Source: JAFIHK01 sp041441455 (GTDB lineage Bacteria > Bacteroidota > Bacteroidia > Bacteroidales > UBA932). From it: a stretch of DNA of 21,438 bases. Positions 7,680 through 14,571 of the stretch are shown in pieces. The stretch lies in the NCBI GenBank assembly GCA_041441455.1, contig JASDTB010000047.1, forward strand, positions 1-21,438. Reading direction: 5' to 3'. The notes under the pieces are model-generated. The model did no database searches, was not told where the DNA came from, and saw nothing but the letters and a program-made list of their open reading frames with translations. Positions within the stretch are counted from its first letter, which is position 1, and each line of letters starts with the position of its first letter. The translations under genes and the position numbers were made by a program.

Positions 7680-8576
7680 TTAAAGTAGCTCACTTTTAAA
7701 GATTTCATTAATCACAGAACATTGCTGTTCATAAATTGAGTTTTTTCTATAGGCTAAATAAATTTTGTTGTGAATGGGTTTGTAACCTTGCCATAAATTA
7801 ATCAGTTTCCCTTCGTTAAAATGATGTTTACATAAAAAATCTGGAACAATAGAGATACCCGATCCGACACTTAAACAGTTGATGATAGATTTAAAATTGG
7901 GAACAACATAGTTTGCACGAAAATCGGGAAAAGAGTTAAAATTCTCTTTCCAAAAACGGATAAAATGCTCGTTATCGTTTGATGTCCCGTAAATCTTGTG
8001 GCGTTTTACAAATTTAACAATATCATCCTTTGTTCTACTAATTATGATTTTGTCTAACTCTTGCTTGTCGATATCTACGCTTCCAACTAAAAGTATATTC
8101 TCTTGACCAACTTCAATATATTCTATTCCTTTAAGTTCTTCTTTATGAGGAGTGACAACGATGTCGTTCATCCCTTTTTCCAATTTTTTTAAAAGGTCGT
8201 GATAGTCAGAAAAGTCGGTGATTAGATTAAAATTAAATGTAGGGATATGCTTCTCAAGAACATGCTGGAAAGTTTCATAACACATTCCAATTCTGATTGT
8301 TATTGTGTTCTTTTCAATACTTTTTTGTGTTACTTTTTCAACATATTCCAGTTTACGTATAGAGTCAATAATGCTGTTATATAAAACTTTTCCCTGCTCG
8401 GTTGGAACCATTTTTTTTGAGACTCTGTCAAAAAGTTTTACCCCCATATAGCTTTCGAGTGAGCTTAGATGTAAACTGACACCTGGCTGAGAAATAAATA
8501 GAGAGTCTGCTGCAGAGGTAATTGTCCCCTTATCATAAATAGCTTTAAAGCTTCTGTACCATTCTAGATTAACCAT
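7680..8576 (-). CDS. LysR-family transcriptional regulator
   Basis: Cytoplasmic regulator of 298 residues, normal for the family. The winged helix-turn-helix is at about residues 1-60 (LEWYRSFKAIYDKGTITSAA...ISQPGVSLHLSSLE...KLFDR), with the recognition helix around 28-40. The C-terminal two-lobed effector domain follows from about residue 90 (TIRIGMCYETFQHVLE... GSGISIVPDFLCKHHFNEGKLINLW). It is divergent from the flavin oxidoreductase at 8703, and the 126-base gap between them holds a nested palindrome. That is the classical LysR layout, in which the regulator controls the divergent gene and itself. The outer-membrane protein gene follows it on the same strand and may be in the same unit. 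The inducer cannot be read from sequence. The start at 8576 gives the standard N-terminus. Confidence 0.94.
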   Translation of the reverse strand: MVNLEWYRSFKAIYDKGTITSAADSLFISQPGVSLHLSSLESYMGVKLFDRVSKKMVPTEQGKVLYNSIIDSIRKLEYVEKVTQKSIEKNTITIRIGMCYETFQHVLEKHIPTFNFNLITDFSDYHDLLKKLEKGMNDIVVTPHKEELKGIEYIEVGQENILLVGSVDIDKQELDKIIISRTKDDIVKFVKRHKIYGTSNDNEHFIRFWKENFNSFPDFRANYVVPNFKSIINCLSVGSGISIVPDFLCKHHFNEGKLINLWQGYKPIHNKIYLAYRKNSIYEQQCSVINEIFKSELL

Positions 8577-8610
8577 TTTGATTTTAGAGTATAATTATTG
8601 ATTTGACACT

Positions 8611-8646
8611 TTTTATATATTATTCAAATAATACAAATATATAAAA
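8611..8646. promoter_or_regulatory. Nested palindrome, candidate LysR operator
   Basis: An inner perfect inverted repeat TATTATT-CA-AATAATA (8618-8633) lies within an outer one, TTTTATATA (8611-8619) and TATATAAAA (8638-8646). It sits midway between two divergent start codons, where LysR proteins normally bind. The region is very AT-rich, so some palindromy is expected by chance. Confidence 0.4.
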
Positions 8647-8677
8647 AGACTTATTTTAATAATAGATAAATTCTAAA

Positions 8678-8685
8678 TATTTTTG
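8678..8685 (+). promoter_or_regulatory. -7 box for the flavin oxidoreductase gene
   Basis: TATTTTTG matches TAnnTTTG and ends 17 bases before the ATG at 8703. The sequence 19-21 bases upstream is only T-rich with no clear TTG, which fits a promoter that needs an activator bound at the palindrome upstream. Confidence 0.5.
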
Positions 8686-8702
8686 CAAAAAAAATAGAAA
8701 TT

Positions 8703-9791
8703 ATGTTGTTGACCGATAAGACAAAAATTAAGAGTATTGTATTGAAAAATAGACTCATTAGATCTGCTTTATGGATGAAGATGGCAGATAATGAAGGGCA
8801 TCTTACACAAGAGATATTTGAAACTTATGAAAAACTTGCCAAAGGTGGAGTAGGAATGATTATTACTGGTTATGTAATGGCAGATTCAAACGATCGACCT
8901 AATCCTGGAATGGCAGGAATATATGATGATAAATTTGTAGAGGAACATAAGCGTCTTGTAGATTTGATTCATTCAGAAGGAACTGCGGTAGCATTACAGA
9001 TTGCTTATGGTGGTTCACAGACAAATCATCCAGATTATAAATTTGCTACACTATTCGGCCCATCAGCTGTAAAGAACAGGGTTACAGGGATAACTCCTAA
9101 AGAGATGTCTCAGACTGATATTGATTATGTAATAATGATGTTTACAAATGCAGCTATTAGGGCTAAGAGAGCAGGGTATGATGCTGTAGAGCTACATGGG
9201 GCTCATGGTTATTTATTAAGTCAGTTTCTAACTCCATATTGTAACAGAAGAACTGATAAATATGGTGGGAGTATCGTAAACAGAGCAAGAATTTTTACTG
9301 AGATTGTTGAGAGTATCAGAAAAAAGTTGGGAGAAGAGTTTATTATTATGGTTAAAATGAATCATGATGATTACATGGATGAAGGAGAGGGGCTTGTTCT
9401 TGATGAGGCGATTGAAGTTGCAAAAATTTTAGAGCGAGCAGGGGTTGATATGATTGAAATCAGTGGAGTTAATGAGACTTCGGGAAAAGGAGTTGGACCA
9501 GCAAGAACAAAAATCAATAAACCAGAGCTACAATCATACTATTTAGAGCCTACAAAAAAGATTGCAGACGCAGTTAAAATTCCAGTGATACTTATGGGAG
9601 GCAACAGGGATTATTTAAGGATGCAGCAAATCTTACAAGAGACGACAATAGAATACTATTCGATTGCCAGACCTCTTCTTTGCGAACCAGATTTAGTAAA
9701 TAAGTGGATTGAAAATCCCGAATATAAGCCAAAGTGTATTTCGTGTAACGGATGTTACAGACAGTCTCCAATTAAATGCATTATTAATTAA
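8703..9791 (+). CDS. NADH:flavin oxidoreductase, Old Yellow Enzyme family
   Basis: Predicted cytoplasmic FMN-dependent ene-reductase of 362 residues with a single TIM-barrel domain. The segment ELHGAHGYLLSQFLTPYCN (about 163-181), followed by RTDKYGGS, is the family signature. His165 and His168 are the likely pair that holds the substrate carbonyl or nitro group. MGGNRDY (about 299) and YYSIARPLLCEPD near the end fit the FMN phosphate site. The C-terminus carries four cysteines (C345, C348, C351, C359), close to but not the same as the iron-sulfur spacing of dienoyl-CoA reductases. The NAD(P)-binding half of those larger enzymes is absent. The natural substrate cannot be assigned. It is divergent from a LysR regulator. 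Its stop codon overlaps the stop of the opposite-strand uup gene. Confidence 0.9.
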   Translation: MLLTDKTKIKSIVLKNRLIRSALWMKMADNEGHLTQEIFETYEKLAKGGVGMIITGYVMADSNDRPNPGMAGIYDDKFVEEHKRLVDLIHSEGTAVALQIAYGGSQTNHPDYKFATLFGPSAVKNRVTGITPKEMSQTDIDYVIMMFTNAAIRAKRAGYDAVELHGAHGYLLSQFLTPYCNRRTDKYGGSIVNRARIFTEIVESIRKKLGEEFIIMVKMNHDDYMDEGEGLVLDEAIEVAKILERAGVDMIEISGVNETSGKGVGPARTKINKPELQSYYLEPTKKIADAVKIPVILMGGNRDYLRMQQILQETTIEYYSIARPLLCEPDLVNKWIENPEYKPKCISCNGCYRQSPIKCIIN

Positions 9792-11674
9792 CAGCTTAGC
9801 TCTAGCCAACGGAGCTCTTTTTCATCGAGGAGCTCCATAATCTCCCCAATTCTATTTGATGCCTCCATAAGCTTGTCGGCTGCAAGTGTCCCAGACGACA
9901 GTTCCGTCTCTAACTTATCCTTTTCGGCAGTCAATGTCTCTATTTCGGCGGAGAGTTGCTCAAGCTCCTTCTGCTCTTTATAAGAGAGTTTTTTAGGCTT
10001 GTCGTTTGATGCTATTGGTTGATTATTATTATCTTTCGCCTTTGATTCGCTTCTTTTTTGCACATCCCTTGCCTCTTTCTGAACCTTTTCCTCAAGCTGT
10101 GCAAATTCCCTGTAATCGGAATAAGAGCCTGGAAAATCTTTAATTAATCCATCTCCTTTAAAGACAAATATGTGGTCTGCAATCTTGTCAAGAAAATACC
10201 TATCGTGAGAAACAATTAGAAGACAACCTCCAAAATTTTTCAAATACTCCTCTAAAACATTAAGAGTCATAATGTCTAAGTCATTTGTTGGCTCGTCGAG
10301 AATTAGAAAATTAGGGTTGCTCATCAAAACAGAGACTAAATAGAGCCGGCGAAGTTCTCCTCCGCTAAGCTTTTCGACTTGGGTGTAGTGTGTAGCTGGA
10401 GGGAAGAGGAAATAATTGAGGAAAGAGCTAACAGACATCGTGCTCCCATCTGCTAAAGTTACATACTCAGCAATCTCCTGCAGGATTTCAATTACCTTTT
10501 GACCTGGCTGGAAATCTAAGCCCTTTTGAGTGTAATAGCCGAATTTAATCGTCTCTCCACAATCGACAGTTCCCGAAGAGGGGGCGATAGCTCCTGTTAA
10601 AAGATTAAGAAAAGTGGACTTCCCAGCGCCGTTAGCACCAACAATTCCAATTTTTTCAAACCTGGAAAAGTTATAAGTGAAGTCATTAACTGTGCAATAG
10701 TCTCCATACTTGTGAGTGAGACTTTTGCAATGGATTATCTTTTTCCCAAGCCTTGAGGTTCCGACGTTTATCTTAACACTCTTTTCATTGTGAGACTGAG
10801 AGGCTCTCTCTTGCAGTTCATAAAATGCATCAATTCTGTATTTTGCCTTTGTAGCTCTTGCCTGTGGCATTCTCCTCATCCAGTCGAGCTCAGTCCTTAG
10901 AAGGTTGCGAGCCTTTTCTGTCTCGCTGTTGAAGTTCTGAATCCTCTCGTCTCTTTTTTCCAGAAAATATGAATAGTTGCCTTTATAGCTATAAAGTTTG
11001 CCGTTATCCATCTCAAGGATCTCAGTGCAGATGCGGTCGAGGAAATATCTATCATGGGTAACCATTAAAAGTGTGCATGATGCTCTTTTAAGATACTCTT
11101 CCAAATACTCAATTACATCTAGATCTAGATGGTTGGTTGGTTCGTCAAGAATAATTAAGTCGGACTCACTAAGAATAACTCCTGCTAATGCGATTCTTTT
11201 AATTTGACCTCCCGAAAGCTCTCCCACCTTCTGATTAAGATTGTCAATTCGAAGATTACTTAAAACTTGTTTAACCTTTGTCTCATACTGCCAAGCATCA
11301 GTCTGGTCCATTAAATGGATTGCTTTTTCTATCCTTGCAGTGTCATGCGACTCAAGTGCCTCTTCGTACTCTTTAATCACCTCGGACAGTCCGCCTGCAG
11401 AGTTGAATACCGCTTCAAAAACGCTCTTCTCCTTTTCAAATTGTGGATTTTGTTCTAGATAGATCACTTTAATCTCTTTCATGAACTTCACACTACCTCC
11501 AGTGTCGGAGCTGTCTATCCCTGCGATGATCTTAAGAAGTGAGCTTTTTCCAGTTCCATTTGGGGCGATAAGTGCAATCTTTTCGCCTTCATTGATATTG
11601 AAACTGATATCTTTAAATAGGACTCTTGGTCCGTACGATTTGCTGAGGTTTTCTGCCTGTAGATAACTTGCCAT
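9788..11674 (-). CDS. uup: ABC-F family ATPase, Uup type
   Basis: Cytoplasmic ABC-F ATPase acting on or near the ribosome. Uup is linked to ribosome assembly and genome stability in E. coli. The 628 residues match the 635 of E. coli Uup. Domain one has Walker A APNGTGKSS (37-45), LSGGQIKR and LIILDEPTNHLD. Domain two has GANGAGKST, LSGGELRR and FLILDEPTNDLD. The linker contains LDWMRRMPQARATKAKYR. The last 70 residues are a charged coiled coil (KKLSYKEQKELEQLSAEIE...), the hallmark of Uup and absent from EttA. I place the start at the ATG at 11674 (MASYLQAENLSKSYG). An open extension of 47 codons upstream runs through the promoter and the neighbouring gene's start, and reads like noncoding sequence. 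A -7 box sits only 6 bases before this ATG, suggesting a leaderless or nearly leaderless message. Confidence 0.92.
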   Translation of the reverse strand: MASYLQAENLSKSYGPRVLFKDISFNINEGEKIALIAPNGTGKSSLLKIIAGIDSSDTGGSVKFMKEIKVIYLEQNPQFEKEKSVFEAVFNSAGGLSEVIKEYEEALESHDTARIEKAIHLMDQTDAWQYETKVKQVLSNLRIDNLNQKVGELSGGQIKRIALAGVILSESDLIILDEPTNHLDLDVIEYLEEYLKRASCTLLMVTHDRYFLDRICTEILEMDNGKLYSYKGNYSYFLEKRDERIQNFNSETEKARNLLRTELDWMRRMPQARATKAKYRIDAFYELQERASQSHNEKSVKINVGTSRLGKKIIHCKSLTHKYGDYCTVNDFTYNFSRFEKIGIVGANGAGKSTFLNLLTGAIAPSSGTVDCGETIKFGYYTQKGLDFQPGQKVIEILQEIAEYVTLADGSTMSVSSFLNYFLFPPATHYTQVEKLSGGELRRLYLVSVLMSNPNFLILDEPTNDLDIMTLNVLEEYLKNFGGCLLIVSHDRYFLDKIADHIFVFKGDGLIKDFPGSYSDYREFAQLEEKVQKEARDVQKRSESKAKDNNNQPIASNDKPKKLSYKEQKELEQLSAEIETLTAEKDKLETELSSGTLAADKLMEASNRIGEIMELLDEKELRWLELSC

Positions 11675-11680
11675 AGGGTG

Positions 11681-11688
11681 CAAAGATA
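11681..11688 (-). promoter_or_regulatory. -7 box for uup
   Basis: Minus-strand TATCTTTG matches TAnnTTTG and ends 6 bases before the uup ATG (TATCTTTGCACCCTATGG). Transcription would begin at or next to the start codon. No -33 TTG is evident at the usual distance. Confidence 0.55.
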
Positions 11689-11736
11689 TTACAAATATGA
11701 TTATCTTTATTTCATATTTTCTAATCGGCAGTAGAT

Positions 11737-12825
11737 ATGTATAATGATGATAAAAAGATAGAGTTAAAATCGCTCTACTCAGTTCGTAGCATTTTTGGCT
11801 ATGCTGTGCTTGCAATCATGCTTGTGGCAATTTTTGTAATTAGAAGTTCAAATTATTTTGGCGAGTACTACGCAATACACATCTACCCATTTATTGCAAA
11901 ACCATTATCATGGATATCCTCGTTCTTCCCTTTTTCATTAACTGAAATTGTCTCTATATTGCTCATATTTACTGCTATAGTCTATATTGTGACAATAATA
12001 TTTGGATACCGACATAGATTAGTTCAGACAGTCTACTTTTTAAAATTTCTGATAAAACTTTATATCTGGTTTTATATAGCATGGGGGTTAAATTACTTTA
12101 GAGATGACTTTTATTCTCGAACTGGAGTACAAAAAGCAGAATACTCATCCCAAGAGTTCAAACAATTTGCAGACACTTTTGCTCTAAGGCTCAATCAATC
12201 CTATACACCTTATTCGCTTATAGACAAGGCAGCAGTAGTTCATGATATAAATTTAGCATACGAATCTCTTGATGAGAGATACTCTATCAAAACGGGTATA
12301 GCTGAACCATGGGAACATTTAGAGCCTAAAGAGTCGCTGATGAGCTCTCTAATGTCTAAAGTGGCAATTGCGGGTTACATGAATCCTATGTTTATTGAGA
12401 TCAACCTGAATAAGGATCTCTCTGCCGTTGAATTTCCTTTCTCTTATGCTCACGAGGCGGCTCATGCATTGGGTATAACAGACGAGGGAGAGGCAAACCT
12501 TTTGGCGTTTATGGCTTGCACCTCGTCGGAGATGCCTGAGGTTCGCTATAGTGGCTATTTTGGAGTACTCAGATATGTATTGTCAGATGCCAAAAAGAAC
12601 TCTACGAGTGATCAAGAGTTTGCAGAATATATTAAGACAATTGATAGTGAGATTATTGATCAATACCGAGAGAATATCAAGAAATGGACAGAGCGTTATA
12701 ATAAAAAGATGGGGGAGATTCAAAGCAAAGCCTATGATAAATATTTGAAGAGTAACAATATTAAGAGCGGCATCAATAACTACTCTCAAGTAGTAGAGTT
12801 AATGATTTCGATGCAAAGATTATAA
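11737..12825 (+). CDS. DUF3810 family membrane protein with zinc-metalloprotease motif
   Basis: Integral membrane protein of 362 residues of unknown function, found widely in Bacteroidota. Three likely membrane helices lie at about 18-36, 66-90 and 97-118, followed by a long soluble part. Residues 239-252 (HEAAHALGITDEGE) hold an HExxH motif with a nearby Glu pair (Glu250, Glu252). This fits a gluzincin-like zinc site, so a peptidase role is plausible but unproven. The flanking AEFPFSYA-like segment and EANLLAFMA are typical of the family. It is divergent from uup with a 62-base gap and ends just before the terminator at 12827. No substrate or partner is suggested by neighbours. The start at 11737 (MYNDDKKIELKSL) is the first ATG and gives a short cytoplasmic lead. 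Confidence 0.85.
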   Translation: MYNDDKKIELKSLYSVRSIFGYAVLAIMLVAIFVIRSSNYFGEYYAIHIYPFIAKPLSWISSFFPFSLTEIVSILLIFTAIVYIVTIIFGYRHRLVQTVYFLKFLIKLYIWFYIAWGLNYFRDDFYSRTGVQKAEYSSQEFKQFADTFALRLNQSYTPYSLIDKAAVVHDINLAYESLDERYSIKTGIAEPWEHLEPKESLMSSLMSKVAIAGYMNPMFIEINLNKDLSAVEFPFSYAHEAAHALGITDEGEANLLAFMACTSSEMPEVRYSGYFGVLRYVLSDAKKNSTSDQEFAEYIKTIDSEIIDQYRENIKKWTERYNKKMGEIQSKAYDKYLKSNNIKSGINNYSQVVELMISMQRL

Positions 12826-12826
12826 A

Positions 12827-12864
12827 AAGAGGCTGACTAAATTTTGGATTTTAGTCAGCCTCTT
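12827..12864 (-). terminator. Terminator between the DUF3810 gene and aspA
   Basis: Perfect 15-pair stem: AAGAGGCTGACTAAA (12827-12841) and TTTAGTCAGCCTCTT (12850-12864), with an 8-base loop. The T-run follows it on the minus strand (CTCTTTTTATAATC), so it chiefly ends aspA, but the perfect stem can also act on the converging DUF3810 transcript. The arm sequence closely matches the ettA terminator at 5241-5273. Confidence 0.85.
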
Positions 12865-12902
12865 CCCTTAAATAATGTGTAGTAAAGTAATTATGTAATA
12901 GC

Positions 12903-14333
12903 TTAAAGCTCGATTTTAGTTGGACGGATCATATGCTTAGGGTCTAAAATGATGTCCAGTTGCTCTTTTGTAAGTAGTTTTCTATCAATTACAAGCTGAT
13001 AAACGCTACCTCCGGTTTCAAGAGCTGTTTTAGCGATTTCGGTACAGTTTGAATATCCAATATATGGTTTTAATGCAGTAACAATACCAATGCTATGTTC
13101 TACCATGTGGCGGCAATGTTCTGGGTTTGCAGTGATTCCATCAATGCACTCAACTCTCAAACAGTCAAATGCTCTCGACATCCAATCACATGACTCAACT
13201 AAGCTTTGAACCATAACTGGTTCCATAACATTGAGCTCTAATTGAGCAGCCTCCGAAGCAAGAGTAACTGTAAGATCATTACCAATTACTTTGAAACAAA
13301 CTTGGTTAACCACCTCTGGGATTACAGGATTCACTTTTCCAGGCATAATTGAAGATCCTGGTTGTTTTGGAGGCAGATTTATCTCTGCAATACCTGTTCT
13401 TGGGCCAGATGCAAGGAGACGAAGATCGTTGCAAATCTTAGAAAGTCTAATTGCAATCTGCTTTAATTGTGCAGAATAGAGTACCATGCAAGATGTGTCA
13501 TGAGTAGCTTCAATAAGATTTTCCGCAAGTTGAATATCCCAACCTGTGATTTGACGAATATATTCGGTGCATGATTCTGCGTAACCAGGCTCAGCCGTAA
13601 TTCCTGTTCCAATAGCTGTCGCGCCCATGTTGATAGTCAAAAACTCTTCAGCAGCCTTGTCTAGACGAGCTAATTCATTCTTCATTGCAGATTTATAGGC
13701 GCCAAAGCTTTGACCTAAAGTCATTGGAACTGCGTCTTGAAGTTGAGTTCTACCCATTTTTATGATGTTTGCAAACTCAAGCTCTTTCGCTTCGAATGAA
13801 GCAATCAGTCTCTCTAATGACTCTTTCACATCTTTGTGTGTCATGTAGAATCCTAAATGCATTGCGCTTGGATATGCATCATTTGTAGATTGAGCCATAT
13901 TTACATGGTCATTCGGATGAATGTGTTGATATTCACCATGCTTCTTTCCCATCATCTCAAGGGCACGATTCGCAATCACCTCGTTAGCATTCATATTCAT
14001 GCTGGTTCCTGCTCCTCCTTGTACCATGTCTACTGGGAAATGCTCTAGATGTTTACCATCAATTAGCTCTTGGCAAGCTGCAACAACATAATTCTTGATG
14101 TCGTCGCTTACAAGCCCAAGTTTATGATTTGCCATAATAGCACCCATCTTTACGATGCCAAAGGCTTTAATGAATTGTGGATATTGGCAAAGTAGTGCTC
14201 TGCTTATGTCGAAGTTTTCGATACATCTTAATGTTTGAACACCAAACAACGCCTCTTCGGGAACCTCCTTATCGCCAAGAAGGTCATGTTCCATCCTTGT
14301 CTTACCGCTTGTTTTAAAAGAATATTGAACCAT
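12903..14333 (-). CDS. aspA: Aspartate ammonia-lyase
   Basis: Converts L-aspartate to fumarate and ammonia in the cytoplasm, feeding fumarate respiration in anaerobes or nitrogen metabolism. The 476 residues match the family (E. coli 478). Conserved blocks are VDMVQGGAGTSMNMNANE (102-119), HPNDHVNMAQSTNDAYP (139-155), MGRTQLQDAVPMTLGQ (193-208) and the catalytic serine loop GSSIMPGKVNPVIPEVVNQV (326-345). The PVIPEVVNQV ending distinguishes aspartase from class II fumarase, which has NPTQCEA there. The start at 14333 gives 13 residues before MEHDLLGDKEVPEEALFGV. The internal Met14 is an alternative. It is transcribed alone, with a -7 box at 14380-14387 and a terminator at 12827-12864. Confidence 0.95.
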   Translation of the reverse strand: MVQYSFKTSGKTRMEHDLLGDKEVPEEALFGVQTLRCIENFDISRALLCQYPQFIKAFGIVKMGAIMANHKLGLVSDDIKNYVVAACQELIDGKHLEHFPVDMVQGGAGTSMNMNANEVIANRALEMMGKKHGEYQHIHPNDHVNMAQSTNDAYPSAMHLGFYMTHKDVKESLERLIASFEAKELEFANIIKMGRTQLQDAVPMTLGQSFGAYKSAMKNELARLDKAAEEFLTINMGATAIGTGITAEPGYAESCTEYIRQITGWDIQLAENLIEATHDTSCMVLYSAQLKQIAIRLSKICNDLRLLASGPRTGIAEINLPPKQPGSSIMPGKVNPVIPEVVNQVCFKVIGNDLTVTLASEAAQLELNVMEPVMVQSLVESCDWMSRAFDCLRVECIDGITANPEHCRHMVEHSIGIVTALKPYIGYSNCTEIAKTALETGGSVYQLVIDRKLLTKEQLDIILDPKHMIRPTKIEL

Positions 14334-14379
14334 ATCTCTATGTGATAATTTAAATTTTTGAAAAAATTAATTTATCATA

Positions 14380-14387
14380 CAAAGGTA
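14380..14387 (-). promoter_or_regulatory. -7 box for aspA
   Basis: Minus-strand TACCTTTG matches TAnnTTTG and lies 46 bases before the aspA ATG. A -33 TTG is not visible at 19-21 bases upstream. The leader is AT-rich and has no other obvious structure. Confidence 0.5.
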
Positions 14388-14493
14388 TTAATTTGTAATG
14401 AATATCCTACTTAAATGTGAAAAATTATAATAATAATTGAGTTTAAGACTTATGGATTATATCACTTTTATGATTATTCGGAATAAAAAATAA

Positions 14494-14522
14494 AACCGCG
14501 GAATGCAAAGTATTCCGCGGTT
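14494..14522 (-). terminator. Terminator of the DUF2795-trkA unit
   Basis: Perfect 11-pair GC-rich stem AACCGCGGAAT (14494-14504) and ATTCCGCGGTT (14512-14522) with a 7-base loop. On the minus strand it is followed by TTTATTTTTTATTC, a good U-tract, and it lies 50 bases past the trkA stop. Its sequence is unrelated to the two GACTAAA-type terminators. Confidence 0.88.
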
Positions 14523-14571
14523 AATATATTTTATGTTACAAATATCGTTATATGATTTATAAATAAGTAGA

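Noticed and set aside
11675..11815. Open 47-codon N-terminal extension of uup.
   Set aside because: It runs through the -7 box and over the start of the divergent DUF3810 gene, and its sequence has no family similarity. MASYLQAENLSKSYG at 11674 is the normal ABC-F start.
12903..14333. Fumarase C as the product instead of aspartase.
   Set aside because: The serine loop continues PVIPEVVNQV, as in aspartases, not TQCEA as in class II fumarases, and the length fits AspA.
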